Origin: Chloroflexota bacterium
GTDB lineage: Bacteria; Chloroflexota; Anaerolineae; Anaerolineales; Anaerolineaceae
Length of the DNA: 64,000 nt
Assembly: GCA_012522475.1 (NCBI GenBank)
Contig: JAAYKH010000061.1
Location: 55,559-119,558 of the forward strand
Reading direction: 5' to 3'
The stretch's first letter is position 1, and each line of letters starts with the position of its first letter. The notes beneath the pieces are model-generated. The model was not told where the DNA came from, ran no database searches, and saw only the letters and a list, made by a program, of their open reading frames with translations. Below, in pieces: positions 17,850 through 28,006 of the stretch. Made by a program: the position numbers and the translations under genes.

Positions 17850-19955
17850 GTGGATGACGTTTTGACGGGCCTTTTAAGGCCAAAGGGGATTGCGATTGTG
17901 GGTGCCTCAGCAACACCAGGAAAAATTGGGCATACCGTTGTGAAGAACTTGATCGATGGCGGTTATCAAGATGGCATTTACCCAATCAACCCCACAGCAG
18001 ATGAAATTATTGGATTGAAAGTCTATAAATCTGTTTTAGATGTCCCGGAACAGATTGATGCGGCTGTCATCACCATCCCGGCGAAATTTGTACTGGATGC
18101 GATTAAAGAATGTGGGGAAAAGGGCGTCAAAGGCTTAATCGTATTCACTTCAGGCTTCAGCGAAGTTGGTGATTCCAAGCTTGAAGAAGAAGTGGTTAAA
18201 CTTGCCAATTCCTACGGGATGCGCGTACTCGGGCCAAATATCGTCGGCACGCTTTCAAACTCGGATAAATTGAATGCCTCTTTTGCGCCTTTCTTGCCTT
18301 TAGAGGGCACTGCTTCGCTTATTACTCAAAGTGGTGCCTTGCTGATTGCGATTGACGCCATCACTTATACCCGTCGAATCGGGTTTGATAAATTAATCTC
18401 TATCGGGAATATGTCTGACGTAAATATTGCTGATACAGTGGGCTGGTTGAATACGGATGAAAACACAAAGTGCATCACTTTATATATCGAAGGTTTGAAG
18501 AATGGTCGCCGTTTTATTGAAGAATGCACAAAAGCGAAAAAACCAATTGTGGCGCTGAAAGCAGGTGTCTCTGAACATGGCGCAATCGCAGCAGCCTCGC
18601 ATACGGGTTCATTGGCCGGCGCCCAAAAAATATATAGTGCAGCTTTTGAACAGGCCGGCGTTATCCAGGCCACAGATTTAAGTGACCTCTTCGACTGTAC
18701 TCTAGCGCTTTCTTTACAGCCGCCAATGCATGGGGACAATCTGCTGATTATCACCAATGGCGGCGGCGTGGGCGTTTTAGCCACCGATTCGGCGGAAACT
18801 GCTGGACTCCCCCTGAAATTTGCTCCGGAACCTGTCCAGGAAGAGTTTAAAAAGCATATGCCTTCTTATGGGTCTGCAAAAAATCCGGTTGATCTGACTG
18901 GTATGGCCGGTAACGATTGGTATTTTGATAGCACAAAGTTTGCCTATGCTCATGACTGGGTGGATGGTCTGGTTGTTCTGTATTGTGAAACCGCCATAAC
19001 CAACCCGATGGAAATCGCTAAAGCGGTGCACAGGGCAATTAAAGAAACTGGGATTATCGATAAGCCTGTTACGATTTCTTTCGTCGGTGGCGAACGGTGT
19101 GATAAGGCCATGCAGTGGTTGGTTGAAAACGGCATTCCTGCCTATAACGACCCCGACCTTGCCGTTAAAGCCATGGGGACCTTGCGAGACTATGCCAAGT
19201 TGCAGGATTTGAAAGATATACCCATTAGCAACGATCACCAAGTTGACAAAAAAGCTGCACTGGACATCATTGCTAAAGTAAGAGCTGATGGCCGCACCGG
19301 TTTAACTGAAATTGAAGCAAAGGAAATATTTTCAGTCTATGGCCTGCCCGTTGTCAGCACAACGTTAGCGACCAGTGAGGATGAAGCCGTTTCACAGGCA
19401 GAAGCTCTCGGCTACCCGATTGTGATGAAGATTGTTTCCCCGGACATCCTGCACAAATCTGACGCAGGCGGCGTTAAGGTCAACATCAAGGACGAGGCTG
19501 GAGTTCGAGAAGCTTATCAAACCATTCTTAAAAGTGCAAAGGCTTACAAAGCAGAAGCCGATATCCATGGGATTCTGGTTCAAGAAATGGCGCCCTGGGG
19601 AACAGAAACAATTGTGGGATCGGTCAACGATACTACCTTCGGGCCCACGGTGATGTTTGGGTTGGGTGGAATATTCGTCGAAGTTCTCAAGGATGTCGTC
19701 TTCCGTGTTGCGCCAATCTCCGACAAGGAAGCTGCCATGATGCTGGAAGCTATTCGGGGCGCACCAATTCTTGACGGTGTGCGCGGAGAGGCGCCAAGAG
19801 ATAAGAAAGTTCTTGCCCAGGTGCTTTCGAAGTATGCCCACATGATCAATGATCTAGGTGAGCACATCCAGGAGTCGGACGCCAATCCAATTTTAGTGTA
19901 TGAAGAGGGTGAAGGCGTCGCAGTCGTTGACGCCAGGATCATCTTGAAAGACTGA
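17850..19955 (+). CDS. Acetate/acyl-CoA synthetase (ADP-forming), fused alpha-beta subunits
   Basis: GTG start after ggagg; LRPKGIAIVGASATPGKIGHTV CoA-binding domain; ASHTGSLAG; ATP-grasp C-terminal half (GYPIVMKIVSPDILHKSDAGGV). Confidence 0.9.
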   Translation: MDDVLTGLLRPKGIAIVGASATPGKIGHTVVKNLIDGGYQDGIYPINPTADEIIGLKVYKSVLDVPEQIDAAVITIPAKFVLDAIKECGEKGVKGLIVFTSGFSEVGDSKLEEEVVKLANSYGMRVLGPNIVGTLSNSDKLNASFAPFLPLEGTASLITQSGALLIAIDAITYTRRIGFDKLISIGNMSDVNIADTVGWLNTDENTKCITLYIEGLKNGRRFIEECTKAKKPIVALKAGVSEHGAIAAASHTGSLAGAQKIYSAAFEQAGVIQATDLSDLFDCTLALSLQPPMHGDNLLIITNGGGVGVLATDSAETAGLPLKFAPEPVQEEFKKHMPSYGSAKNPVDLTGMAGNDWYFDSTKFAYAHDWVDGLVVLYCETAITNPMEIAKAVHRAIKETGIIDKPVTISFVGGERCDKAMQWLVENGIPAYNDPDLAVKAMGTLRDYAKLQDLKDIPISNDHQVDKKAALDIIAKVRADGRTGLTEIEAKEIFSVYGLPVVSTTLATSEDEAVSQAEALGYPIVMKIVSPDILHKSDAGGVKVNIKDEAGVREAYQTILKSAKAYKAEADIHGILVQEMAPWGTETIVGSVNDTTFGPTVMFGLGGIFVEVLKDVVFRVAPISDKEAAMMLEAIRGAPILDGVRGEAPRDKKVLAQVLSKYAHMINDLGEHIQESDANPILVYEEGEGVAVVDARIILKD

Positions 19956-19981
19956 TTAAATCATTTAATCTAATTCGATAT

Positions 19982-20019
19982 AAGCTACTGCTCATCATAA
20001 GCAGTGGCTTTTCTTTTTT
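19982..20019 (+). terminator. Rho-independent terminator
   Basis: AAGCTACTGCT-catcata-AGCAGTGGCTT followed by TTCTTTTTT. Confidence 0.8.
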
Positions 20020-20252
20020 CTTACCACAGTGGTTTGTTTTATTATTAAATTCAAGTGGCATACCACTGCCTGTCAAGCCAATGCAACCAGAGCAGTTTGG
20101 CATCACCTATATTTCGACAAAAAATTAATGATGATGTCATTTCGTTTATAGATTAACGACGCATTAAGAATTGAAATGTAATCAAAATTTGCAGTCTAAT
20201 CTGGAATGTCAACTTTTTAACTTGTATGCAGTAAAATAAATAATGATGAACT

Positions 20253-21284
20253 ATGGATAAAAAAACTTTTTCACGGAGAGATTTTATTAAATTATCGGCA
20301 TTGGGTTTGGGATCCCTGCCATTGCTCTCTTTCAAAGAAAAAGGACAGTGGCAACAACCCCGAATGATGCGGGTTAGCGGCTCCGGAAATATCAAATCAG
20401 TCAGCATTCATAAAGCTCCCGATGAAGATAGTGTCATCCTCTACCAACGCGCAAAAGATGACATCATCAATGTCTATGAAGAAGTTGAATCGGAATTTGG
20501 GCCTGTTTACAACCCGATCTGGTATCGAGTTTGGGGCGGGTATGTCCACAGAAAGTGGCTAGCAGAAGTAAAACACATCTTAAATCCTGTCACAGACACC
20601 ATTCACGAAGACGGGCAGCTCGGCGAAGTCACCGTGCCATTTACCCGGGCAATGATGTACTCATCGCAAAAAGGTTGGACGTCCGTATACCGTCTGTATT
20701 ATCAGACCATGCACTGGATTCGAGACATCATCGAAGGGCCCGATAAACGTCCCTGGTATCAACTGGAAGATGAGCTGCTCAAAATTAAATATGCCATTCC
20801 TGCAGAACATATGCGTGTTATGGCCGATTCGGAATTCGACCCGATTTCACCTGAAGTTCCCCCAGGAGAAAAACGGGTTGAGATCTCAATATCACGCCAG
20901 TTTTTGACAGCATTCGAAGGCGACGACGTTATATTCCAAACAGAGGTTTCCACAGGGTCCTTAACGCCAGCCAAAAAAACGCCGACAGGGAACTTTGTGA
21001 TTGACCCCAAACATCCATCTAAGCACATGGGTGATGGGCAGATCACCGATAATATTTATGCTTATGAATTGGTCGGCGTGCCTTGGAGTTGTTTTTTTCA
21101 ATGGGAAGACGGTATTGCCACACATGGTACTTATTGGCACAATAATTATGGCACACCGATGAGCCTGGGTTGTGTCAACATGCGCATTCACGACGCGAAA
21201 TGGCTGTATCTTTGGACAACCCCACACGGTACCTCCCACGAGAAGGTCGTCAATGGTTACGGTACCAGGGTCACCGTTGTTTAA
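20253..21284 (+). CDS. Tat-exported L,D-transpeptidase (YkuD)
   Basis: Twin-arginine signal SRRDFIKLSALGLGSLPLL; catalytic motif HGTYWHNNYGTPMSLGCVNM. Confidence 0.88.
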   Translation: MDKKTFSRRDFIKLSALGLGSLPLLSFKEKGQWQQPRMMRVSGSGNIKSVSIHKAPDEDSVILYQRAKDDIINVYEEVESEFGPVYNPIWYRVWGGYVHRKWLAEVKHILNPVTDTIHEDGQLGEVTVPFTRAMMYSSQKGWTSVYRLYYQTMHWIRDIIEGPDKRPWYQLEDELLKIKYAIPAEHMRVMADSEFDPISPEVPPGEKRVEISISRQFLTAFEGDDVIFQTEVSTGSLTPAKKTPTGNFVIDPKHPSKHMGDGQITDNIYAYELVGVPWSCFFQWEDGIATHGTYWHNNYGTPMSLGCVNMRIHDAKWLYLWTTPHGTSHEKVVNGYGTRVTVV

Positions 21285-22493
21285 TTATATAAAACGCATA
21301 AACACCTGATTTGCGACCATGACCCCCCTCCTGGTCAATTTAAGGTTTATTTCTTTTCCACCGTGCCATTCAAGCAGTTCGAGGTGAACCAACGCGTCAA
21401 TAGGCTCCTGAAAAACCTGAAGCGCAGAAAGTCCAAATTCTTTTTCGAACCTGGATAATGAAACGCCGTCCTTTACCAATCGGAGCGCCAGCCACATAAA
21501 GTCTTTCATTCGCGTCATTCTATCAACTTTATGCACGTTAACTGCTACGGGTGTAAAGGGAAAGTTTCCATAATACTTACAAACCCCGGTTATCAGTTGA
21601 AGGTAGCTGTCAATCGGCCCTACATTTTCAGTGCGGCTACCATCAACAAAGCCATGTGCCCCAGCCCCAAGTCCGAAATACGGTTGACTCATCCAATACT
21701 GCAGGTTGTGAACACATCGATATGGTTTGTTTGGATCTTTTTTTGCCCAATTTGAAATCTCATAATGCTCATAACCAGCTTGTTCCAAATAGTCCATTGT
21801 GAATTCAAACATGTCTGCGCCTAAATCTTCATCTTGGGGAGCAATCAATCCCCTTTGATGCCACTCGTAAAACGGTGTGCCTTGTTCAATAATCAGACTG
21901 TAAACTGAAAGGTGTTCAGGTGCCAAAGCGACTGCCCTGCCAAGAGAAGCTTTCCATGATTCCAGATCCTGCCAGGGGAGATTATTGATTAAATCCAAAT
22001 TGATGTTGGTAAAACCGGCTCGTCTGGCAAACTCAACGGCGCTAAGGGTCTCTTCGACCGTATGCGTACGACCTAAACGCGCTAAATCTGTGGCATTGGT
22101 TGATTGAGCGCCAAAGCTGATGCGATTAAAACCGAGGGCATGCAAGTCCCGCAGATAGCTTAAATTAACCGATTCCGGGTTTGCCTCGAGGCTGATCTCA
22201 CATTTTTCTTGAATTAAGGATTGCTTTTCAATCGCTTTTAACAGTCTTTCAAATTCAGAAACCGGGACCAGCGAAGGCGTGCCTCCTCCAAAATAGATGG
22301 AGTGGATGGAAGACTTTGAAATATGCTTTGATACGATGCGAAATTCTTCTATTAATCCGTCGATATACTCAGGAATTAACGACTCTTTACCTGTGTTTGT
22401 GTTAAAATCACAATAAGGACAGCGTTTTTTACAAAACGGAATGTGGAAATATAAACTATAATTCATCAGCCTACTTATACCACCCAGTGACAT
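21285..22493 (-). CDS. hemW: HemW-like radical SAM protein (coproporphyrinogen III oxidase-like / heme chaperone)
   Basis: YFHIPFCKKRCPYCDFNT (CxxxCxxC), GGGTPSLV, NINLDLINNLPWQ; likely start 22466. Confidence 0.88.
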   Translation of the reverse strand: MSLGGISRLMNYSLYFHIPFCKKRCPYCDFNTNTGKESLIPEYIDGLIEEFRIVSKHISKSSIHSIYFGGGTPSLVPVSEFERLLKAIEKQSLIQEKCEISLEANPESVNLSYLRDLHALGFNRISFGAQSTNATDLARLGRTHTVEETLSAVEFARRAGFTNINLDLINNLPWQDLESWKASLGRAVALAPEHLSVYSLIIEQGTPFYEWHQRGLIAPQDEDLGADMFEFTMDYLEQAGYEHYEISNWAKKDPNKPYRCVHNLQYWMSQPYFGLGAGAHGFVDGSRTENVGPIDSYLQLITGVCKYYGNFPFTPVAVNVHKVDRMTRMKDFMWLALRLVKDGVSLSRFEKEFGLSALQVFQEPIDALVHLELLEWHGGKEINLKLTRRGVMVANQVFMRFI

Positions 22494-22548
22494 TCCATAA
22501 TTTATTACACAAATTTACTCCTATGAGGTATACTAGTCCAGATTAATT

Positions 22549-23697
22549 ATGAGCCCAGAAAAAAAACCTTCATCTACAAAACTTTGCCCAGTTTGCGGCA
22601 CACGATTAAGCGATAGTGCTACACGCTGCCTTGTGTGCGGAACCGAGTTTGACCAAAACAATAAAACACTGCGAGAACCGGATATTCGCACAAAACGGCT
22701 TCCGGAGGTCACGCTCAGTTTACCAGCAATTTTGGGGCTTCTCGTTTTATTCATCACGCTCATTGCAGTGGTCGTTTTTATGGTGATTAACAATAAAACC
22801 AAGGACCCTGGAGATAATGCTCAGGTTGAGCTTATTGAGGAACCCCCCACAGCCAGCCCAACAATTACCACAACCCCCACCATCACATTAACACCAACGG
22901 AAGCGCCCACCTGGACGCCTTTACCCCCAATTGACTACGTTGTTAAACCCGGTGAATCCTGTGCAGGCATTGCTGCTGCCTTCAACGTTTCCGTCCAGAG
23001 TATTATCTTAGAAAATAACCTGGCCGCAAATTGTGAATTGTTCGAGAACCAGGAGTTAAGGATTCCCCAACCGACACCAACTGCTTCTCCTCAGCCCACG
23101 GCCACATTGAGTGAAATTGAACAAACTGAAGCTGCTTGTGAAACGATTTCATATACGGTGCAATTGAATGACACCCTCAGCTCAATTGCTAACACCTATA
23201 ATGTTGCCATGGCCACGATTCGTGAATACAACGGTTTGCTGAGTGACACGGTATTTGAAGGGCAAAATTTGACCATCCCGTTGTGCCAGCGCCGACCTAC
23301 GCCCGGACCAACGCCAACACCGACGCAACTCCCACCATATCCTGCACCAAATTTACTCCTCCCAGCTGATGGCGCCTCGTTCATTGCCGTCTCAGACACA
23401 ATTACACTTCAATGGGCTGCTGTCGGTGCGTTAGAAACAAATGAAGCTTACGCTGTCACTATAATGGACCTGACAAGCGAAGAAAAGTGGAGCACCACGG
23501 AATATGTCAGAGACACCTCCTTTATTATTCCGGCTTCATTCGCCCCCCCAGAGGGAAAACCACATGTCTTTCGATGGTCTGTCAACATCGTCCGCCAAGT
23601 GGGCGGCAGTGAGGAAGATGGTGAAAACTGGGAAATTGCAGGAACTCGCAGCGAGGAACGAGTCTTCGCCTGGATGAATTCCTCCGCATTACCGTAA
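22549..23697 (+). CDS. Membrane-anchored zinc-ribbon protein with two LysM domains
   Basis: CPVCGTRLSDSATRCLVCGTEF; TM segment; VVKPGESCAGIAAAFNVSVQSIILENNL and YTVQLNDTLSSIANTYNVAMATIREYNGL; Pro/Thr-rich linkers. Confidence 0.8.
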   Translation: MSPEKKPSSTKLCPVCGTRLSDSATRCLVCGTEFDQNNKTLREPDIRTKRLPEVTLSLPAILGLLVLFITLIAVVVFMVINNKTKDPGDNAQVELIEEPPTASPTITTTPTITLTPTEAPTWTPLPPIDYVVKPGESCAGIAAAFNVSVQSIILENNLAANCELFENQELRIPQPTPTASPQPTATLSEIEQTEAACETISYTVQLNDTLSSIANTYNVAMATIREYNGLLSDTVFEGQNLTIPLCQRRPTPGPTPTPTQLPPYPAPNLLLPADGASFIAVSDTITLQWAAVGALETNEAYAVTIMDLTSEEKWSTTEYVRDTSFIIPASFAPPEGKPHVFRWSVNIVRQVGGSEEDGENWEIAGTRSEERVFAWMNSSALP

Positions 23698-23710
23698 ACA
23701 ATTAAAATAA

Positions 23711-23741
23711 ACCGGAGGTTGTGCATTCCTCCGGTTATTTA
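23711..23741. terminator. Hairpin terminator between convergent genes
   Basis: ACCGGAGG-ttgtgcatt-CCTCCGGT followed by TATTTATTT. Confidence 0.75.
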
Positions 23742-23759
23742 TTTAACGAAATATTTTTT

Positions 23760-24713
23760 CTATGCTTCGTTTTCTAAATTCTCTAAATAACGAGTCGCTT
23801 GAATTCCAGCCGCAGCGCCCATGCCCGCGGAGGTGATTACCTGCCGGAAGGTAGGATCGGCAATCTCGCCTGCAGCAAAAACACCGGGTACCGAAGTTTC
23901 CATAAACCTGTTAATTTTAATATAGCCTGTCTCATCCAATTCCAATTGACCGGCGAACATTTCAGCATTGGGTTTATGACCAATGAAAATGAATATCCCA
24001 TCCGTAGAAATAACACGTTCTTCATCCGTTTTGGTGTTTATTATCCGGACAGCTTGTACACCATCTTCGCCCAAAATCTCTGAGACAACAGCGTCCCACA
24101 CAAAGCTGATTTTTTGGTTTTCAAATGCTCGATTTTGTAAAATTGCACCCGCTCTTAATTTATCACGACGGTGAACAATGGTTACAGTTTTTGCAAAACG
24201 AGTTAAGAACAGCCCCTCTTCTATTGCGCTATCCCCTCCTCCGACAACGATAATGTCTTTATCTTTAAAAAACCAGCCGTCACACGTACCACAATAGGAA
24301 ACGCCCCGACCAGTAAACTCTTTTTCGCCTGGAACGTTTAATTTTTTTGGAGCAGCACCGGTAGAAATGATCAGGCTTTTAGCAGTGTAAGTGCCACTGT
24401 ATGTATTGACAACAAATGGCCGTTTCTTCAAATCAACACTAACCGCCTGGTCCATGACAATCTCTGCACCAAAGCGTTCCGCCTGGGTTTGAAATAACAA
24501 TCCCAATTCGCTGCCACCAATACCATCTGGAAAACCCGGATAATTTTCAATGACGTCCGTTGTTGAAGCCTGCCCATGCAAGACCATACCGGTTAATAAA
24601 ATCGGCGATAAATCGGCTCTGGCAGCATAAAGCGCTGCAGTAAGCCCTGCCGGGCCTGAACCCAGTATGAGGACTTCTCTTTCGATCATGCTATTTTTTT
24701 TAATTTCAGACAT
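23760..24713 (-). CDS. trxB: Thioredoxin-disulfide reductase
   Basis: ILGSGPAGLTAALYAARADL, GVSYCGTCDGWFF redox motif, GGGDSAIEEG, GVFAAGEIAD. Confidence 0.92.
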   Translation of the reverse strand: MSEIKKNSMIEREVLILGSGPAGLTAALYAARADLSPILLTGMVLHGQASTTDVIENYPGFPDGIGGSELGLLFQTQAERFGAEIVMDQAVSVDLKKRPFVVNTYSGTYTAKSLIISTGAAPKKLNVPGEKEFTGRGVSYCGTCDGWFFKDKDIIVVGGGDSAIEEGLFLTRFAKTVTIVHRRDKLRAGAILQNRAFENQKISFVWDAVVSEILGEDGVQAVRIINTKTDEERVISTDGIFIFIGHKPNAEMFAGQLELDETGYIKINRFMETSVPGVFAAGEIADPTFRQVITSAGMGAAAGIQATRYLENLENEA

Positions 24714-24924
24714 AAAAATATAACCCTCCAGAGGTTTTGAAACTTTAGATGCAAATTCAAGTTTTTGGTTACATAGACATTTTAATAAACGATTTATTCT
24801 TTTGGCACAAACCGCCTTTGGGTGAACTCGTGCCTGCTGAAATTATTATACGAGCACTTTGGTAAAAAGATAGCTGAAATTAAAAAACTGTCCTATAATC
24901 AATTAAAATTAAATTTCGAAAAGG

Positions 24925-26301
24925 ATGATTATGTCAAAAACAAAGGTGACTGATGCGCTAAATTATTACCATCAAAATCAAAGTGAATTCCTTGGTGAAT
25001 TATTTGACTTTCTTCGGATACCATCCATATCAACTAGCGAGATCAACCAGGAAGATGTTCAAAAAGCAGCGGTATTTCTGCAGCGTAAATTGACAGAAAT
25101 TGGCTTTGAAAAGGTAAAGGTGTGTTCAACACTTATGCACCCGATTATCTACGCGGAAAAAATAGTCGACCCGCAAAAACCGACCATTCTTATTTATGGG
25201 CATTATGACGTTCAACCCCCAGACCCACTTTCTGAATGGAACACCCCTCCTTTCGAACCAAAAATTGAAAGCGAATATCTCCTGGCTCGTGGCGCGTCGG
25301 ATATGAAGGGGCAAATTTGGGCTGCCATCTCTGCATTGCAGTCGATATTGCAGACCGGTGAATTATCCGCCAATATCAAATTCTTAATTGAAGGCGAAGA
25401 GGAAATTGGATCTCCAAGCTTAGATCCGTTTTTAATGGAAAATAAAGCCTTGTTGACTTGCGATATGATCTTAAACCCGGATGGGAGCATGCTGGCGCCA
25501 GATAAGCCAACCATTATTTACGCATTAAGGGGGATGGCTTATTTCGAGTTGCGTGTTTATGGCCCATCTGCAGACCTGCATTCGGGCACTTTTGGCGGCG
25601 TTGTAGATAATCCTGCCAACGTTCTGTGTCGTTTAATCGGCGGGATGCATGACGAATTTGGCCGGGTAACCTTACCAGGGTTTTATAATGGAGTTCGCTC
25701 AATTTCGCCTCAGGAAAGCGCGGAATTATCGAAAATTGGCATGGATGCTGATGCGTATAAAGCATTAACCGGTGTCCCCGCGCTGGGAGGTGAAGCAGGT
25801 TTTCAACCCATTGAACGCATCGGCGCCAGGCCTACCTTAGATGTGAACGGCCTTTACGCAGGATATGTTGAGGAAGGCGCTAAAACGATAATACCTGCTT
25901 ATGCAATGGCGAAAATTTCATCACGTTTGGTTCCAGACCAAGATCCTGAAAATATTGAGGAAAGCCTCAAGCAATACCTCAAAGAAAACGCGCCTGATAC
26001 TGTTCGGTGGGAGTTAGAGATGCTGTCTGGGGCAACGGCTTATATTGCTGAAGCAGAAGCGCCCGGGGTAAGTTCATTTATTAACGCTTTAGAACAAACC
26101 TGGGGAAAACCACCAATTAGAAAACGAGAAGGTGGTTCGATTCCGGTAGCAACGTCTATGAAAAACATCCTCGGGGTTGATTCAATTATCACCGGGTTTG
26201 GACTGCCAGATGACCAGATCCACTCGCCAAATGAGAGGATGCACCTCCCCACACATTACAAAGGTGTTGAGGCTTTAATACGTTTCTTTTGCGGTTTTTA
26301 A
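24925..26301 (+). CDS. M20 family dipeptidase/peptidase
   Basis: PTILIYGHYDVQPPDPLSEWNTPPFEP, RGASDMKGQ, FLIEGEEEIGSPS; likely start 24931. Confidence 0.9.
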   Translation: MIMSKTKVTDALNYYHQNQSEFLGELFDFLRIPSISTSEINQEDVQKAAVFLQRKLTEIGFEKVKVCSTLMHPIIYAEKIVDPQKPTILIYGHYDVQPPDPLSEWNTPPFEPKIESEYLLARGASDMKGQIWAAISALQSILQTGELSANIKFLIEGEEEIGSPSLDPFLMENKALLTCDMILNPDGSMLAPDKPTIIYALRGMAYFELRVYGPSADLHSGTFGGVVDNPANVLCRLIGGMHDEFGRVTLPGFYNGVRSISPQESAELSKIGMDADAYKALTGVPALGGEAGFQPIERIGARPTLDVNGLYAGYVEEGAKTIIPAYAMAKISSRLVPDQDPENIEESLKQYLKENAPDTVRWELEMLSGATAYIAEAEAPGVSSFINALEQTWGKPPIRKREGGSIPVATSMKNILGVDSIITGFGLPDDQIHSPNERMHLPTHYKGVEALIRFFCGF

Positions 26302-26317
26302 TTTACTGAAGGATCAT

Positions 26318-27220
26318 TTGATGAATGAAAGAATGCCAGCTTATGGTGGTCAGGCGGTAATTGAAGGCGTCCTCATGCGTGGGAAGTACGCCATTGCTAT
26401 GGCCAATAGAGCACCAACCCAAGAAATTGTTATAGTCCAGGAGTTATTGACCGGCCTGTATTCCGGTAAACTATCAAAAATCCCTTTTTTGCGAGGATTG
26501 ATCGGTTTGTGGGATGCGTTAGGGCTGGGGATGCGCTATTTAACGCTTTCTGCCAATATCCAGACCGGTGAGGCTGAAAAAATTGAAGGCCCCGCTCTTT
26601 ATTTAGCCTTGGCTTTATCCTTAATGTTTGGAATCGGAGTTTTCTTTTTGGTACCTGCGCTTATCTCTGGTTTGTTAATCAAGTATATGGCCCTAAGCTC
26701 CTGGTTAGCAAATTTGCTCGAGGGAATTCTTAGATTGGCTTTGCTCATTATCTATCTACTGTTAATTGGAAAAATGCCTGATATCCAAAGGGTTTTCATG
26801 TACCATGGGGCAGAACATAAAACCATAAACGCTTATGAAGGTGGCGCTGAATTGACCGTTGAGAATGTGGCGGAGTATCCACTTCAGCACCCTCGTTGCG
26901 GCACCTCGTTTATTCTTACCCTGGTGCTGCTTTCTATCCTCCTGTTTTCTCTGTTTGGCCCCCTGCCTCTCCACTGGCGTTTGCTTTCACGCCTTTTGAT
27001 GGTCCCCATTTTATCCGGTATAGCCTATGAATATATTCGGTTGCTTTCCAGGCATTTGGATAAGCCTTTTGTGCGGTGGATCATCAAACCTAATCTTGCC
27101 CTGCAAAATATGACCACACGTGAACCAACCCCTGAAATGCTAGAGGTAGCTATTCAGGCGTTTAATTCAATGTCAGAATTGGAAAAAGAACAATCTTCAG
27201 AAAAGGATTCCCATCTATAA
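26318..27220 (+). CDS. DUF1385 family membrane protein
   Basis: AYGGQAVIEGVLMRGKYAIAMANR and MYHGAEHKTINAYEGG are characteristic DUF1385 motifs. Confidence 0.87.
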   Translation: MMNERMPAYGGQAVIEGVLMRGKYAIAMANRAPTQEIVIVQELLTGLYSGKLSKIPFLRGLIGLWDALGLGMRYLTLSANIQTGEAEKIEGPALYLALALSLMFGIGVFFLVPALISGLLIKYMALSSWLANLLEGILRLALLIIYLLLIGKMPDIQRVFMYHGAEHKTINAYEGGAELTVENVAEYPLQHPRCGTSFILTLVLLSILLFSLFGPLPLHWRLLSRLLMVPILSGIAYEYIRLLSRHLDKPFVRWIIKPNLALQNMTTREPTPEMLEVAIQAFNSMSELEKEQSSEKDSHL

Positions 27221-27237
27221 TTTAGAAGGAATTGCCT

Positions 27238-27849
27238 ATGAAACCTTGGCAGCTTCTCTTAGCAGGTGTTTTGTTTGGGTTGCTTGCAGCTGGAGCGATT
27301 TTACTCGTCTCACAGCCTGAAAGAGGTGACCCAATTTCACTTTTTCCGGCACCTACAATCACCCATACAGCACCTCCCAAACCCACAGCGACAATTCCGC
27401 CCATTCAAGTGCTGATTAAAGGAGAGGTTAATAATCCGGGTATTTATCTGCTTGATCGGGAAAACAGGTTGTTTGATTTGATTGAAATCGCTGGCGGTCT
27501 GACTGAACAGGCTGATGCTGATAGGGTCAACGATGTTTTTTTATTACGAGATGGCGACTATTTCTACATTCCAGGTTTGGGTGAACATATCCCAGATACT
27601 GCCCGCAACGCCCCGGGTAATAATCCTCTAGATGATCCGAGTTATTTTGATTACCCCTTGAACATTAATACAGCTTCTCAAGAGGCATTTGAATCATTGC
27701 CCGGTATTGGGCCTGCCAAGGCAGCAGATATCATCGCTTTTCGTGAAAAAAATGGTGGGTTTACCGCTATCGAAGATCTATTACGTGTGCCTGGCATCGG
27801 TAATGCCACATTGGATGCAATTCGTGACTATCTCATTATCCAGCCTTAA
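27238..27849 (+). CDS. ComEA-like helix-hairpin-helix/SLBB protein
   Basis: SLBB-like VLIKGEVNNPGIYLLDRENRLFDLIEIAGGLTEQADADRVN; HhH repeat NINTASQEAFESLPGIGPAKAADIIAFREKNGGF. Confidence 0.85.
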   Translation: MKPWQLLLAGVLFGLLAAGAILLVSQPERGDPISLFPAPTITHTAPPKPTATIPPIQVLIKGEVNNPGIYLLDRENRLFDLIEIAGGLTEQADADRVNDVFLLRDGDYFYIPGLGEHIPDTARNAPGNNPLDDPSYFDYPLNINTASQEAFESLPGIGPAKAADIIAFREKNGGFTAIEDLLRVPGIGNATLDAIRDYLIIQP

Positions 27850-28006
27850 TAACCTTCTCATTAATACAACTGTATAAAAGCCAAGTTCTTTTCCAGTTTT
27901 TGGCATGTGAAAATCATTGCTGATCTTGCTTAGATTTATACCATCCTCAGCAAGCTGATGCAGTTCACGGCCTAACAATCGGAGAAGTAAAGGTATAATC
28001 AAAGAA

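Noticed and set aside
18365-19942. Several long antisense ORFs inside the acyl-CoA synthetase gene
   Set aside because: Shadow ORFs of a well-supported long CDS; no family motifs.
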